DNA from: Methylobacterium sp. NMS14P
Lineage (GTDB): Bacteria > Pseudomonadota > Alphaproteobacteria > Rhizobiales > Beijerinckiaceae
Length of the DNA: 64,000 nucleotides
Reading direction: 5' to 3'
Assembly: GCF_028583545.1 (NCBI RefSeq)
Contig: NZ_CP087106.1
Location: 5,749,001 to 5,813,000 of the forward strand
The notes under the pieces are model-generated. The model saw nothing but the letters and a program-made list of their open reading frames with translations. It made no database searches and was not told the origin of the DNA. Position 1 is the stretch's first letter. Each line of letters opens with the position of its first letter. Below, piece after piece: positions 29,017 to 38,027 of this stretch. A program made the translations under genes and the position numbers.

Positions 29017-30288
29017 ATGAGCAAGACTGGCGGCAACGACTCGAAGAGCACGCTGTATTGCTCGTTCTGCGGCAAGAGCCAGCACGAGGTCCGCAAGCTG
29101 ATCGCCGGCCCCACGGTGTTCATCTGCGACGAGTGCGTCGAGCTGTGCATGGACATCATCCGCGAGGAGTCGAAATCCTCGCTGGTGAAGAGCCGCGACG
29201 GCGTGCCGACCCCCAAGGAAATCCGCCGCGTCCTCGACGATTACGTCATCGGCCAGGACTTCGCCAAGAAGGTCCTCTCGGTCGCGGTGCACAACCACTA
29301 CAAGCGGCTGGCCCACGCGACGAAGCACAACGACGTCGAGCTCGCCAAGTCCAACATCATGCTGATCGGGCCGACCGGCTCGGGCAAGACCCTGCTCGCG
29401 CAGACGCTGGCCCGCATCCTGGACGTGCCGTTCACCATGGCGGACGCCACGACGCTGACCGAGGCCGGCTACGTCGGTGAGGACGTCGAGAACATCATCC
29501 TCAAGCTGCTCCAGGCCTCGGACTACAACGTCGAGCGGGCCCAGCGCGGCATCGTCTACATCGACGAGATCGACAAGATCTCCCGCAAGTCCGACAACCC
29601 GTCGATCACCCGCGACGTGTCGGGCGAGGGCGTGCAGCAGGCGCTCCTGAAGATCATGGAGGGCACGGTCGCCTCCGTCCCGCCCCAGGGCGGCCGGAAG
29701 CACCCGCAGCAGGAGTTCCTGCAGGTCGACACCACCAACATCCTGTTCATCTGCGGCGGCGCCTTCGCGGGTCTGGAGCGGATCATCTCACAGCGCGGCA
29801 AGGGCACCTCGATCGGCTTCGGCGCGACCGTGCAGGCCCCCGACGACCGCCGCACCGGCGAGATCTTCCGCTCGGTCGAGCCGGAGGATCTGCTGAAGTT
29901 CGGCCTCATCCCCGAGTTCGTCGGCCGCCTGCCGGTCCTGGCGACGCTGGAGGACCTCGACGAGGCCGCGCTGAAGAAGATCCTGCAGGAGCCGAAGAAC
30001 GCCCTGGTCAAGCAGTACCAGCGGCTGTTCGAGATGGAGAACGTCGACCTGACGTTCCAGGACGACGCCCTGTCGCTCGTCGCCCGCAAGGCGATCGAGC
30101 GCAAGACCGGCGCCCGCGGCCTGCGCTCCATCCTGGAGACGATCCTGCTCGACACGATGTACGACCTGCCGGGCCTCGAGTCCGTGGAGCAGGTGGTCAT
30201 CGGTCCGGAGGTGGTGGAGGGCAAGTCGCGCCCCCTCTACATCCACGGCGACCGCAACAAGGACGCGCCCGCCAGCGTCAGCGCGTAG
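29017..30288 (+). CDS. clpX: ATP-dependent Clp protease ATP-binding subunit ClpX
   Basis: 423 residues. N-terminal C4 zinc-binding domain ([11 protein letters not shown]...[10 protein letters not shown]), Walker A GPTGSGKT, Walker [10 protein letters not shown], sensor/arginine regions, and the pore/ClpP-contact features (the GYVGEDVEN loop). It unfolds tagged proteins for ClpP. GGAATCGGAGACC before the ATG contains the ribosome site. Confidence 0.98.
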   Translation: MSKTGGNDSKSTLYCSFCGKSQHEVRKLIAGPTVFICDECVELCMDIIREESKSSLVKSRDGVPTPKEIRRVLDDYVIGQDFAKKVLSVAVHNHYKRLAHATKHNDVELAKSNIMLIGPTGSGKTLLAQTLARILDVPFTMADATTLTEAGYVGEDVENIILKLLQASDYNVERAQRGIVYIDEIDKISRKSDNPSITRDVSGEGVQQALLKIMEGTVASVPPQGGRKHPQQEFLQVDTTNILFICGGAFAGLERIISQRGKGTSIGFGATVQAPDDRRTGEIFRSVEPEDLLKFGLIPEFVGRLPVLATLEDLDEAALKKILQEPKNALVKQYQRLFEMENVDLTFQDDALSLVARKAIERKTGARGLRSILETILLDTMYDLPGLESVEQVVIGPEVVEGKSRPLYIHGDRNKDAPASVSA

Positions 30289-30310
30289 GCGCTCGGTAGG
30301 GTTGCATGAG

Positions 30311-30332
30311 GCGCCCGGCTCAGGCCGGGCGC
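30311..30332 (+). terminator. hairpin after clpX
   Basis: A 9 bp stem GCGCCCGGC/GCCGGGCGC with a TCAG loop begins 22 bp after the clpX stop. There is no T-run directly after it. It may attenuate read-through into lon, which has its own 240 bp leader. Confidence 0.55.
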
Positions 30333-30535
30333 GCTGCGGGGACCGTCTTGAAAACGGCCCCCCCCGCAGCCACCTCAGGCTCAGCGCGGTGGCCGCACGC
30401 TCCTTCGAGGTCCGGTCCGCGTCGCCAGCCGCAAAGTTAGCGAAATCCGACCCTCGCGGCCCGGTCGGCACCCGGCTGTAGGCGCGCTCCGTGCATGGGG
30501 GCGCCAAACCTGGGCGTCCCTGAGAGGAAGTCAGC

Positions 30536-32962
30536 ATGTCACAGTCGAAATCGCGCCAGCCGGTGGTCCCGGGTTCGACGGGCACCTACGCCGTCCTGCC
30601 TCTGCGCGACATCGTCGTCTTCCCGCACATGATCGTGCCCCTGTTCGTGGGCCGCGAGAAGTCGATCCGCGCCCTCGAGGAGGCCGTCCGCACCGATCGC
30701 CACATCCTGCTCGCCACCCAGATCAACGCGGGTGACGACGACCCGGCGACCGACGCCATCTACAAGATCGGCACGCTCGCCTCCGTGCTCCAGCTGCTGA
30801 AGCTGCCCGACGGCACCGTGAAGGTGCTGGTCGAGGGCGTCGGCCGCGCGAAGGTCGTCGACTTTACCCGCTCGGACGAGTTCTACGAGGCCACCGCCGA
30901 GGCCCTCCACGACGAGCTCGGCGACCGCGTCGAGGCCGAGGCGCTCGCGCGCTCCGTGCTCTCGGAGTTCGAGAACTACGTCAAGCTGAACAAGAAGATC
31001 TCCCCCGAGGTCGTCTCCGCCGTGACTCAGATCGACGAGCCGTCCAAGCTCGCCGACACGATCGGCTCGCACCTGCTCGTCAAGATCTCCGACAAGCAGG
31101 GCATCCTGGAGACCCCCACGGTGGCGCAGCGCCTCGAGCGCGTGCTGTCGCTGATGGAGAGCGAGATCTCGGTGCTCCAGGTGGAGAAGCGCATCCGGAC
31201 CCGCGTCAAGCGGCAGATGGAGAAGACCCAGCGCGAGTACTACCTGAACGAGCAAATGAAGGCGATCCAGAAGGAGCTGGGCGACTCCGAGGACGGCCGC
31301 GACGAGCTGGCCGAGCTGGAAGAGAAGATCGAGAAGACCAAGCTCTCCAAGGAGGCCCGCGACAAGGCGACGGCCGAGCTGAAGAAGCTGCGCCAGATGT
31401 CGCCGATGTCGGCCGAGGCGACCGTCGTGCGGAACTACCTCGACTGGATGCTCGGCATCCCGTGGGGCAAGCGCTCGAAGATCAAGAAGGACCTGCTCGG
31501 CGCCCAGGCGCTGCTCGACGAGGACCATTTCGGCCTCGACAAGGTCAAGGAGCGGATCGTCGAGTACCTCGCCGTGCAGCAGCGTGCGAACAAGCTCACC
31601 GGCCCGATCCTGTGCCTCGTCGGTCCCCCCGGCGTCGGCAAGACCTCGCTCGGCAAGTCCATCGCCAAGGCGACGGGTCGCGAGTTCGTGCGCATGTCGC
31701 TCGGCGGCGTGCGCGACGAGGCGGAGATTCGCGGTCACCGCCGGACCTATATCGGCTCGATGCCCGGCAAGATCGTGCAGTCGATGCGCAAGGCCAAGAC
31801 CTCGAACCCGCTCATCCTGCTCGACGAGATCGACAAGATGGGCATGGATTTCCGCGGCGACCCGTCCGCGGCGCTCCTCGAGGTGCTCGACCCTGAGCAG
31901 AACAGCACCTTCAACGACCACTACCTGGAGGTGGATTACGACCTCTCGAACGTGATGTTCGTGACCACGGCCAACACCCTCAACATCCCGGGCCCGCTCA
32001 TGGACCGGATGGAGGTGATCCGCATCGCCGGGTACACCGAGGAGGAGAAGGTTGAGATCGCGCGCAAGCACCTGATCCCGAACGCCCTCAAGAAGCACGG
32101 CCTCGGGACGCACGAGTGGTCGATCGACGACGACGGGCTGATGATGCTGGTCCGCCGCTACACGCGGGAGGCCGGCGTCCGCAACCTGGAGCGCGAGCTG
32201 TCCAACCTCATCCGCAAGGCGGTGAAGGAGATCCTGATCACCAAGACCAAGTCGGTCGCGGTGACCCCGGACACCCTTCCGGTCTTCCTCGGCCCGCCGA
32301 AGTTCCGCTACGGCGAGATCGACGCGGACGATCAGGTCGGCGTGGTGACGGGTCTGGCCTGGACCGAGGTCGGCGGCGAGCTGCTGACGATCGAGGGTGT
32401 CATGATGCCCGGCAAGGGCAAGATGACGGTCACCGGCAACCTGAAGGACGTGATGAAGGAGTCGATCTCGGCGGCGGCGAGCTACGTCCGCTCCCGGGCC
32501 CTGGACTTCGGCATCGAGCCGCCGCTCTTCGAGCGCCGCGACATCCACGTCCACGTTCCCGAGGGGGCGACCCCGAAGGACGGTCCGTCGGCCGGCATCG
32601 CCATGGCCACCGCGATCATCTCGACGCTCACCGGCATCCCGGTCCGTCGCGAGGTCGCGATGACCGGCGAGGTGACGCTTCGTGGTCGGGTCCTGCCGAT
32701 CGGCGGCCTGAAGGAGAAGCTGCTCGCCGCGCTCCGCGGCGGCATCAAGACGGTGCTGATCCCCGAGGAGAACGCCAAGGACATCGCCGAGGTGCCCGAC
32801 AGCGTGAAGAACGGGCTGGAGATCATCCCGGTGTCGCGGATGGATCAGGTGCTGGAGAAGGCGCTGGTCCGCCAGCCGGTCGCGATCGAGTGGGAGGAGC
32901 CGCTGCCCGTGGCCAAGCCCGCCCGGACCGAGGAGGACGGTGCGGCCTTCGTGGCCCACTGA
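30536..32962 (+). CDS. lon: Lon protease (endopeptidase La)
   Basis: 808 residues: N-terminal substrate-binding domain ([27 protein letters not shown]), a coiled middle, AAA+ module (Walker [11 protein letters not shown], Walker [11 protein letters not shown]), and C-terminal serine/lysine peptidase domain ([14 protein letters not shown] with the catalytic Ser; [10 protein letters not shown] with Lys). It is a cytosolic ATP-dependent protease of the stress response. Preceded by AGAGGAAG at a good distance. In many relatives hupB follows lon; here a broken racemase gene and tRNA-Val follow. Confidence 0.98.
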   Translation: MSQSKSRQPVVPGSTGTYAVLPLRDIVVFPHMIVPLFVGREKSIRALEEAVRTDRHILLATQINAGDDDPATDAIYKIGTLASVLQLLKLPDGTVKVLVEGVGRAKVVDFTRSDEFYEATAEALHDELGDRVEAEALARSVLSEFENYVKLNKKISPEVVSAVTQIDEPSKLADTIGSHLLVKISDKQGILETPTVAQRLERVLSLMESEISVLQVEKRIRTRVKRQMEKTQREYYLNEQMKAIQKELGDSEDGRDELAELEEKIEKTKLSKEARDKATAELKKLRQMSPMSAEATVVRNYLDWMLGIPWGKRSKIKKDLLGAQALLDEDHFGLDKVKERIVEYLAVQQRANKLTGPILCLVGPPGVGKTSLGKSIAKATGREFVRMSLGGVRDEAEIRGHRRTYIGSMPGKIVQSMRKAKTSNPLILLDEIDKMGMDFRGDPSAALLEVLDPEQNSTFNDHYLEVDYDLSNVMFVTTANTLNIPGPLMDRMEVIRIAGYTEEEKVEIARKHLIPNALKKHGLGTHEWSIDDDGLMMLVRRYTREAGVRNLERELSNLIRKAVKEILITKTKSVAVTPDTLPVFLGPPKFRYGEIDADDQVGVVTGLAWTEVGGELLTIEGVMMPGKGKMTVTGNLKDVMKESISAAASYVRSRALDFGIEPPLFERRDIHVHVPEGATPKDGPSAGIAMATAIISTLTGIPVRREVAMTGEVTLRGRVLPIGGLKEKLLAALRGGIKTVLIPEENAKDIAEVPDSVKNGLEIIPVSRMDQVLEKALVRQPVAIEWEEPLPVAKPARTEEDGAAFVAH

Positions 32963-32983
32963 GCCGGCTGACTGCGTGAGACG

Positions 32984-33017
32984 AGCCCCCGGGTGCCCTG
33001 AGCCCCGGGGGCTTTTT
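32984..33017 (+). terminator. intrinsic terminator of lon
   Basis: A 10 bp stem AGCCCCCGGG/CCCGGGGGCT with a 10 nt loop followed by TTTT; starts 22 bp after the lon stop. Confidence 0.88.
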
Positions 33018-33046
33018 CATGCGCGGGATCAGGCGCGGAGGACCGG

Positions 33047-33650
33047 ATGCGCCCGCTACATCGCGAGCCGGGCGGCGGCGGCGATCGCCGGCCACGCGGC
33101 CCTCGATGCCCTCGCGGAGCACGGGGCCGATTGCCACGCGGTCTACCTGGCCTGCTTCGGCGATCCGGGCCTTCTCGCCCTGCGCGAGCTGTCGCGGGTG
33201 CCGGTGATCGGCCTGGCGGAGGCGGCCTGCCGCGAGGCCGCCGCGGCCGGCCGCTTCGGCATCGTCACCGGGAGCGCGGCCTGGGAGCCGATGCTGCGGG
33301 AATTCGTGGCGACGCTCGGCCTGTCCGACGCCCTGGCGGCGCTCCGCACGGTCGCTCCGAGCGGCGGCGCCATCGCCCGCGACCCGGACGCGGCCCTGGC
33401 GATGCTGGCGGAGGCCTGCCGCGCCTGCGCGGTGTCCGGCGCCGAGACGGTCATCCTGGGCGGTGCCGGTCTGGCGGGGCTCGCCGGGCGGATCGCTCCG
33501 CAGGTTCCCGTCCCGGTGATCTGCTCGGTCGCGGCCGGGACCCGGGCGGTTCTGGCGGCGGACGTGTCCGGGCCGGCCCGCTCCGCGCCCGAACCCGTGG
33601 AGAGCGTCGGCCTCGGACCTGCCCTGGCGGCTCGGCTCATCGACCGCTGA
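33047..33650 (+). pseudogene. aspartate/glutamate (hydantoin-type) racemase family, 5'-deleted
   Basis: The frame beginning at codon 33048 reads CARYIASRAAAAIAGHAALDALAEHGADCHAVYLACFGDPGL...VIGLAEAACREA and continues to the stop. This is most of an Asp/Glu racemase-family protein (hydantoin racemase-like) but lacks the first ~55-60 residues (beta-strand RxLxINPNT and the first active-site region). The second-site cysteine region is present (ACRACAVSGAETVILGGAGLAGL). A good ribosome site (GGAGG) and an ATG at 33047 precede it but are in another frame. The simplest reading is an internal deletion of non-triplet length just after the original start, leaving start and body out of frame. If translated at all, it would start at a weak internal codon. 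Confidence 0.65.
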
Positions 33651-33711
33651 CGCGGATCCGGGGCGCGGACCCTTGCACCGGACCGGCGCCATGCCGTAAC
33701 GGTCGCCGGCC

Positions 33712-33787
33712 GGGCGGTTAGCTCAGTTGGTAGAGCGTCTCCTTTACACGGAGAGGGTCGGGGGTTCGAGTCCCTCACCGCCCACCA
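33712..33787 (+). tRNA. tRNA-Val (anticodon UAC), integration target of the island
   Basis: 76 nt including CCA. Acceptor GGGCGGT/ACCGCCC, D-arm, anticodon stem TCTCC/GGAGA with loop TTTACAC (UAC), T-arm GGGGGTTCGAGTCCCTC. The tRNA is intact. Its 3' 46 nt form attL of the adjacent island, so integration preserved the gene. Confidence 0.97.
33742..33787 (+). repeat. attL: 46 bp direct repeat within tRNA-Val
   Basis: Runs from the anticodon loop to the CCA end of tRNA-Val and is repeated exactly at 48339-48384. Typical core/attachment site used by tyrosine integrases that target tRNA 3' halves. Confidence 0.95.
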
Positions 33788-34119
33788 CTAAATTCAACGA
33801 CTTAGTGCCGAAACCGAATCGGCTCGCTTCCCAAAAACGCGTTCTGGGAAGCGTATGGGAAGCACACGCGGCATCTCAGGTGAACCCTCTCGATACGGGG
33901 GTAGAGATTTATGCGGATTTGCGACGCATCTGAAGTGGCTCTCGCTCACGGGTTGTGCCACTTTACGGTAGGTTGCGGGCTCTATGCGAGAATGAGGCTC
34001 GCAGATGAGTTCGATTGGCAACCGGTGTGGGGCCGCTTCGAACGGCGGCAAGCTTACTGTGCGTCTTTCCAGGCTCTCAGCCGATCCAAGCTTTGAATTT
34101 CCTCTGAAGCGAGCCCACA
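33788..34119. other. attL-proximal non-coding segment
   Basis: About 330 bp between attL and the AAA ATPase gene. It contains the candidate integrase arm site at 33845-33866 and, just before it, an inverted GCTTCCC. Base composition shifts to host-unlike AT-rich. A 61-codon frame at 33911-34096 is unconvincing. Confidence 0.5.
33845..33866 (+). repeat. candidate integrase arm-type site near attL
   Basis: 22 bp motif of two GGGAAGC half-repeats 12 bp apart, starting TGGGAAGCGTATGGGAAG. It matches 48179-48200 at 21 of 22 positions. One copy lies 58 bp inside attL and the other about 138 bp inside attR. Both are in the same orientation on the plus strand. Confidence 0.6.
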
Positions 34120-35475
34120 ATGCTGAGGACGTTAGAATGCTCAGGCTTCAAGTCATTCGATGGGTTCAAGATAGATTTTAAGCCCGGATTGAACGTCATT
34201 GTAGGTCCCAATGGCAGCGGAAAAACAAATATTATTCTGTTCCTTCAGTTTCTCGGGTCGCTTCGCCGAATGCCGCTTATTGAGGCTATTGGTCAGGTCG
34301 GAGGAGCTGGGACGGCGTTCAGACGTCAAAAGTATCATGTGGCGGAAGACATCCGATTTAAAATAATCGGCGGCGGCGTCTACTTTGATTATTATGCGGA
34401 AAAATCGTTCCTTGGCGCATATGAGTATGAAGGGACTGTAAGCTTCAGCACGTCGGATGGAAGTTTGGTTTTCAAGCACCAACGTCTGACAGGATTTATT
34501 GACCGCGATCTAAAAGGCGATGGATTATTTGATAAAACGCGACGCCCAAACTTTGATATCGAGACTCGTCTGAATGTTGATGGCAATGTAGATACTGTCA
34601 TACACGCGCTTGATAAAAGTGATTTGCGCTATCATAAAAGGCAGAGCGAGGATGAGGCTAGATTTCAGATATCTGATACGTCTAGGCATTTAGCTAACAA
34701 CTTTGTCTTATATTCGTATCTAGATCGCATTGTGCAGAATGCTGATTTTCCGAGCCAAGATCTTGCTGGATCAACCTCGTACAACATCTTGCCGAGCAAG
34801 GTGAGGGAACCGGAAGATATTGCAAGTCCAGCTACTGTGCAGCCAGATGGAAGCGGCTTCGCTGCGACGCTGTATGCGCTCCAAACAGATATAGATCAGG
34901 TAGATCATAGATATAAGCCTTTATTTTACAACAAGCGATCCTTTCGGAATGCTTCAAGCATCCGAAAGCAAATCATTTCATCCGGAAGATTAATCAATGA
35001 TGCCATATCAAATATCAATGTTAAGCCCGATGCATTTGAGAGTAAATTAAGAATCCTTGTCGATCTGGATTACAATGGAGTTGTTACAAGATTGCCTTTC
35101 AGCTTTGTTTCCGATGGAACTGCCAAATGGTATGCGTTGGTGACGGCTGTTATCACAAACCGAAGACTGTTTGCGATCGAAGAGCCTGAAAACTTCCTTC
35201 ATCCGAACATGCAGGCTGAGATTGTGAATCTTGTCCGCAATCAATATTCAGATAGATTTGACATCGAAGACAACGATATTGATCGCTTTGCTATAGTGAC
35301 AACACACAGCGAAACCATATTGAACCATTGTCGTCCGGATGAAATCATCGTTGTTAGCATGGATCAAGGGTATACGGTCGCGAGCAGAGCCAGTAACAGC
35401 GAAGATTTAGATGCTGAAATCCGAAGGACAGGTTTCGGCCTCGGCTACTATTACATTGCGGGAGCTATCGAGTAA
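34120..35475 (+). CDS. AAA-family (ABC/OLD-like) ATPase, putative phage-defence component
   Basis: 451 residues. It starts LECSGFKSFDGFKIDFKPGLNVIVGPNGSGKTN: the SMC/RecF/OLD-type N-terminus with Walker A at residues 31-38. The C-terminal part has Walker B/D-loop FAIEEPENFLHPNMQAEI near residue 350 and the switch His in AIVTTHSETIL near 395. There is no TOPRIM domain in the same chain. The next gene overlaps by 1 nt (TAATG) and has TOPRIM-like features, the split arrangement seen in AAA+TOPRIM abortive systems such as PARIS (AriA/AriB). Codon use is strongly AT-rich (about 43% GC), unlike the rest of the window, indicating recent transfer. No clear Shine-Dalgarno is seen. Defence role is inferred from architecture and island location. 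Confidence 0.8.
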   Translation: MLRTLECSGFKSFDGFKIDFKPGLNVIVGPNGSGKTNIILFLQFLGSLRRMPLIEAIGQVGGAGTAFRRQKYHVAEDIRFKIIGGGVYFDYYAEKSFLGAYEYEGTVSFSTSDGSLVFKHQRLTGFIDRDLKGDGLFDKTRRPNFDIETRLNVDGNVDTVIHALDKSDLRYHKRQSEDEARFQISDTSRHLANNFVLYSYLDRIVQNADFPSQDLAGSTSYNILPSKVREPEDIASPATVQPDGSGFAATLYALQTDIDQVDHRYKPLFYNKRSFRNASSIRKQIISSGRLINDAISNINVKPDAFESKLRILVDLDYNGVVTRLPFSFVSDGTAKWYALVTAVITNRRLFAIEEPENFLHPNMQAEIVNLVRNQYSDRFDIEDNDIDRFAIVTTHSETILNHCRPDEIIVVSMDQGYTVASRASNSEDLDAEIRRTGFGLGYYYIAGAIE

Positions 35476-36059
35476 TGTCCATTGCGTTCATTGTCGATGG
35501 CGTTTCGGAAAAGAAGATAATTCAAAGATTGTGTGGTGACGCTACAGTCAGAATCACACAGCTGAATGGGAGGGATGTCACGCTTTCGGCAATCGTTGAT
35601 AAGGTCGAGAGCTTTATTAGGTTGTTTAAGGATCGTTTTAGTCCTGTTTATGTCGTCGTCGACAGGGAAAGCAGGGACATCGCATCCGAGGATATGGAAC
35701 AGCAGCTTCGAGAGATGCTCGCAGCTAAAAATATCGATGTAGGCGGCATCGTGTTTTGCTGTCCGGACAGAATGATCGAGAATTGGATTATCGCAGGTAC
35801 GGTGCAAATGGATGGGTAAAATTTTATAATAGAGCATGAGAATGACAATGCCGATGGATTTGGCGGCAAGTCGCGCCTTAAGGAAGCACTTAAATCTAAG
35901 AAAATCAGCTACGGCGAAACTTCGACAGGTGTAGATATGTTTTGCCGCATGGATTTCGAGCAGGCGGCACGGCGGAGCGCGAGTTGTGGTCGATTTCTGC
36001 GCGCCATCAAGTCTCACTGCCCTAAGTTTTCTGACAAAGATTTCTCGATAGGAAATTGA
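35475..36059 (+). pseudogene. TOPRIM-like nuclease partner of the AAA ATPase, interrupted by in-frame TAA
   Basis: The frame from ATG 35475 encodes 114 residues and stops at TAA (35817-35819). The same frame then stays open and protein-like for 79 further codons to TGA at 36057-36059 (IIEHENDNADGFGGKSRLKE...FCRMDFEQAARRSASCGRFL). Together they make a ~194-residue protein. TOPRIM-like features are an early acidic motif FIVDGVSEKK, an acidic VYVVVDRES motif, and FCCPDRMIENWIIAG. One base change (for example TTA to TAA) would explain the break. Alternatives are stop read-through, or a truncated 114-residue product being functional. Starts on the last base of the ATPase stop codon, so the two are coupled. 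Confidence 0.7.
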
Positions 36060-36336
36060 TGGTGTTGCTAGAGGAAGGCCCGAGCCGTAATATTGGGCTA
36101 CTTACTTCAAATCGAAGCGGAATGCGTGCACGAGCGTACGGTCGCCCTCGATTTTTTCGGCGGCACAAGTTTCTTGGAAAAGGTCCCCGGGTGGGGGGGG
36201 CGAAAAGGTTTCTCGGCTGGATTGGCGGGTACGTGTGGCATGACCACCGTTGCAGCGACGGTGCCGGGTCCCATCGTGGGGGCGGGGGGCTAAATCAGGA
36301 GTTTCGTTTGAATTTCGGCAGGGGACGCCCCGAGCT

Positions 36337-37020
36337 TCATGCTGCCCGGTCCAGCACCCGCTTGACCTGCATGGCCGACCATTCGCCCTTGCGCGGCGTC
36401 TCGATCCGGCGAGCGTTCAGCTCGGACGCGATGGCGCGCAGGGACGATATGCCGGCCGCCTGTAGGCTGGCGATCACGGGCAGGACGTTGGCCGCGAAGG
36501 CGTCGGCCTTATCCTCCCGTGCCTCCCGGCCCTTGGCGGCGGCAGCGGCGAGGTTCGTGCGATTGCCGAGCTGCACGCCCTGCGCTTTCTTCGCGGCCAG
36601 CGCGGCCTTGGTGCGGGCGGAAATCATGGCCCGCTCTTTTTCAGCGAGCGCGGCGTACAGGTGCAGGACGAAGGGGTCCACGCCCTCGCCCAATTCAGCC
36701 ACCAGGAATGGCACCCGCTGCGCCATGAGCCCTGCAATAAAGGCCACGTCGCGGGACAGCCGGTCGAGCTTGGCGACCACGACAGCGCATTTCAGCCGGC
36801 GCGCCGCTGCCAGGGCCGCCGCCAGCTCTGGCCGGCGGTCGAGGGCGTCGCTCCCCTTGCCAGTTTCAACCTCGATATGCTCGCCAACGATCGTGAAGCC
36901 GCCGGCCGTGGCGAAGGCTGTCACCGCGGCGCGCTGCGCCTCCAGGCCGAGACCGCTCTTGCCCTGGCGGTCGGTCGAGACACGGAGGTAGGCGATCAGG
37001 GGGCGAATGGTGTCCGACAT
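36337..37020 (-). CDS. serine recombinase / resolvase family
   Basis: 227 residues. The catalytic domain starts [26 protein letters not shown] with the nucleophilic Ser in RVST, followed by [18 protein letters not shown] (the conserved LDRLSR). The C-terminus ends in a helix-turn-helix ([33 protein letters not shown]). It is the small resolvase/invertase size, not a large phage serine integrase. The start at 37020 gives the family N-terminus. It sits between the defence-like pair and the iteron array, with a palindromic element directly upstream. GC is back to host-like levels. It may resolve multimers or invert DNA. Confidence 0.9.
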   Translation of the reverse strand: MSDTIRPLIAYLRVSTDRQGKSGLGLEAQRAAVTAFATAGGFTIVGEHIEVETGKGSDALDRRPELAAALAAARRLKCAVVVAKLDRLSRDVAFIAGLMAQRVPFLVAELGEGVDPFVLHLYAALAEKERAMISARTKAALAAKKAQGVQLGNRTNLAAAAAKGREAREDKADAFAANVLPVIASLQAAGISSLRAIASELNARRIETPRKGEWSAMQVKRVLDRAA

Positions 37021-37037
37021 GGGAGTGTCCCGGGCGT

Positions 37038-37075
37038 GTGTAACGTTTCTATACGTCCATATGGACACGTTACAC
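37038..37075. promoter_or_regulatory. palindromic operator / candidate recombination site upstream of the serine recombinase
   Basis: A 9 bp inverted repeat GTGTAACGT/ACGTTACAC (37038-37046 and 37067-37075) encloses a perfect 12 bp palindrome GTCCATATGGAC (37055-37066). It begins 18 bp before the recombinase start, so it likely overlaps its promoter: either an autoregulatory operator or a res/crossover site. Confidence 0.6.
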
Positions 37076-37177
37076 AAGCCCTCGCGGCCGGGTTTCGGAG
37101 CACCGCCGGCCTAATTCCGCACGGGCCCCCCGATCCGGTCGAAGCCGGCCCGCGGTATCGAACGCCACAATCCGTGA

Positions 37178-37256
37178 TTAGCGATTTAGCGTTCTGAAAC
37201 TGCAACGTCGGCTTAGCGCTCCGGGGGGCCAATTTAGCGGCGGGCGCTGTCTAGCG
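37178..37256 (+). repeat. cluster of TTAGCG hexamers
   Basis: Five copies of (T/C)TAGCG at 37178, 37186, 37213, 37234 and 37251, all in the same orientation and directly left of the iteron array. A possible second protein-binding motif of the same control/origin region. Confidence 0.5.
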
Positions 37257-37278
37257 CCTATCGAGGACTTGCCTTGGG

Positions 37279-37534
37279 CAGGGACGCATCAGGGACCCTT
37301 TCAGGGACGCTTTCCCCCTCTGAGTGACGCATAGGGACGCTTTCCCGACGACCCCTCCTATAGGCACGGGCCCGAACAGGCGATCACGGGCTAAGCGCTC
37401 TCGCACGTACAGTAGTAACAACCCCCTTTAGCCACTACCAATAAAATCAGTATCTTAGGTCAAAAAAAGCGTCCCTGAATGCGTCCCTGAACGGGTCCCT
37501 GGTGCGTTCCTCAAGCGCCCCTAATGCGTCCCTG
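37279..37534. repeat. iteron array, candidate replication origin
   Basis: Two opposed clusters of a 9 bp motif CAGGGACGC. The left cluster, forward, is at 37279, 37290, 37302, 37322 and 37332 (two of these with 1-2 changes). The right cluster, reversed (GCGTCCCTG), is at 37469, 37481, 37493, 37504, 37515 and 37526 (three with changes). Spacing is 11-12 bp, about one helical turn. Between them lies ~128 bp that becomes AT-rich (TAATAAAATC-like, TCTTAGGTCAAAAAAA at 37452-37468). Opposed iterons around an AT-rich stretch fit an origin bound by an initiator such as the island's Prim-Pol/helicase. Confidence 0.7.
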
Positions 37535-38027
37535 CCCGTCATTATAGCACTTGCTATACCTCGCTAATTGCGCGAGCGTCCTCCCGCAGGCCCGCTATCT
37601 CCCGTTAATTAGCCTGAACCACCCCAGAGAGGAATTGAGAGGCCGATATCACCCCGCGGCGGACTTAATTGGCTAAGTGAGCCGAGATAAGCTCGATCGT
37701 CACGGCCGGGAGCTAACTAGTGGTCAAAATTTGACGCTTGGTGCTCACTTCTGGGGTGGGCTTGAGGTGAGACGCGGGATTTGCCCCGCCCGCAACGGAC
37801 CTTCCGTCTGCGATCTGACGCGACAGCCGGGACCGCTGTCGGCGCTTCCCAAAGCGGCTCTCCGCCAACTGCGGCTCAGGGTGGAAAGTAGTAATTACCC
37901 CCCCGCCCGGAAGCAGGCATTCGTTTCTGCGTCCGTCCCAGTCGTTAAAAGCGTTGTCGTTCGTCTCCGAAATGTCGATTATTACATGCTGTTCTTACCG
38001 GTTAGGCGGTGCGTATATCCGTTTTAT
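37535..38027. other. non-coding segment between iterons and the kinase gene
   Basis: About 490 bp. An AT-rich part (37540-37680, several TTAATT words) is followed by mixed sequence. The only open frame, 37677-38084, overlaps the kinase 3' end and has no family-like pattern. I see no RNA gene. Confidence 0.45.

Noticed and set aside
30539..32959. 806-codon minus-strand frame opposite lon
   Set aside because: Exact shadow of lon with His/Asp/Leu-biased composition and no motif.
33911..34096. 61-codon frame between attL and the AAA ATPase
   Set aside because: No ribosome site or recognisable pattern; likely chance in AT-rich DNA.
36093..36293. 66-codon plus-strand frame between the TOPRIM-like gene and the serine recombinase
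   Set aside because: Starts with TTG and has a glycine-rich, unfamiliar sequence; may be a remnant but I cannot support it. The 277 bp gap otherwise shows only a fall-off from AT-rich to GC-rich DNA.
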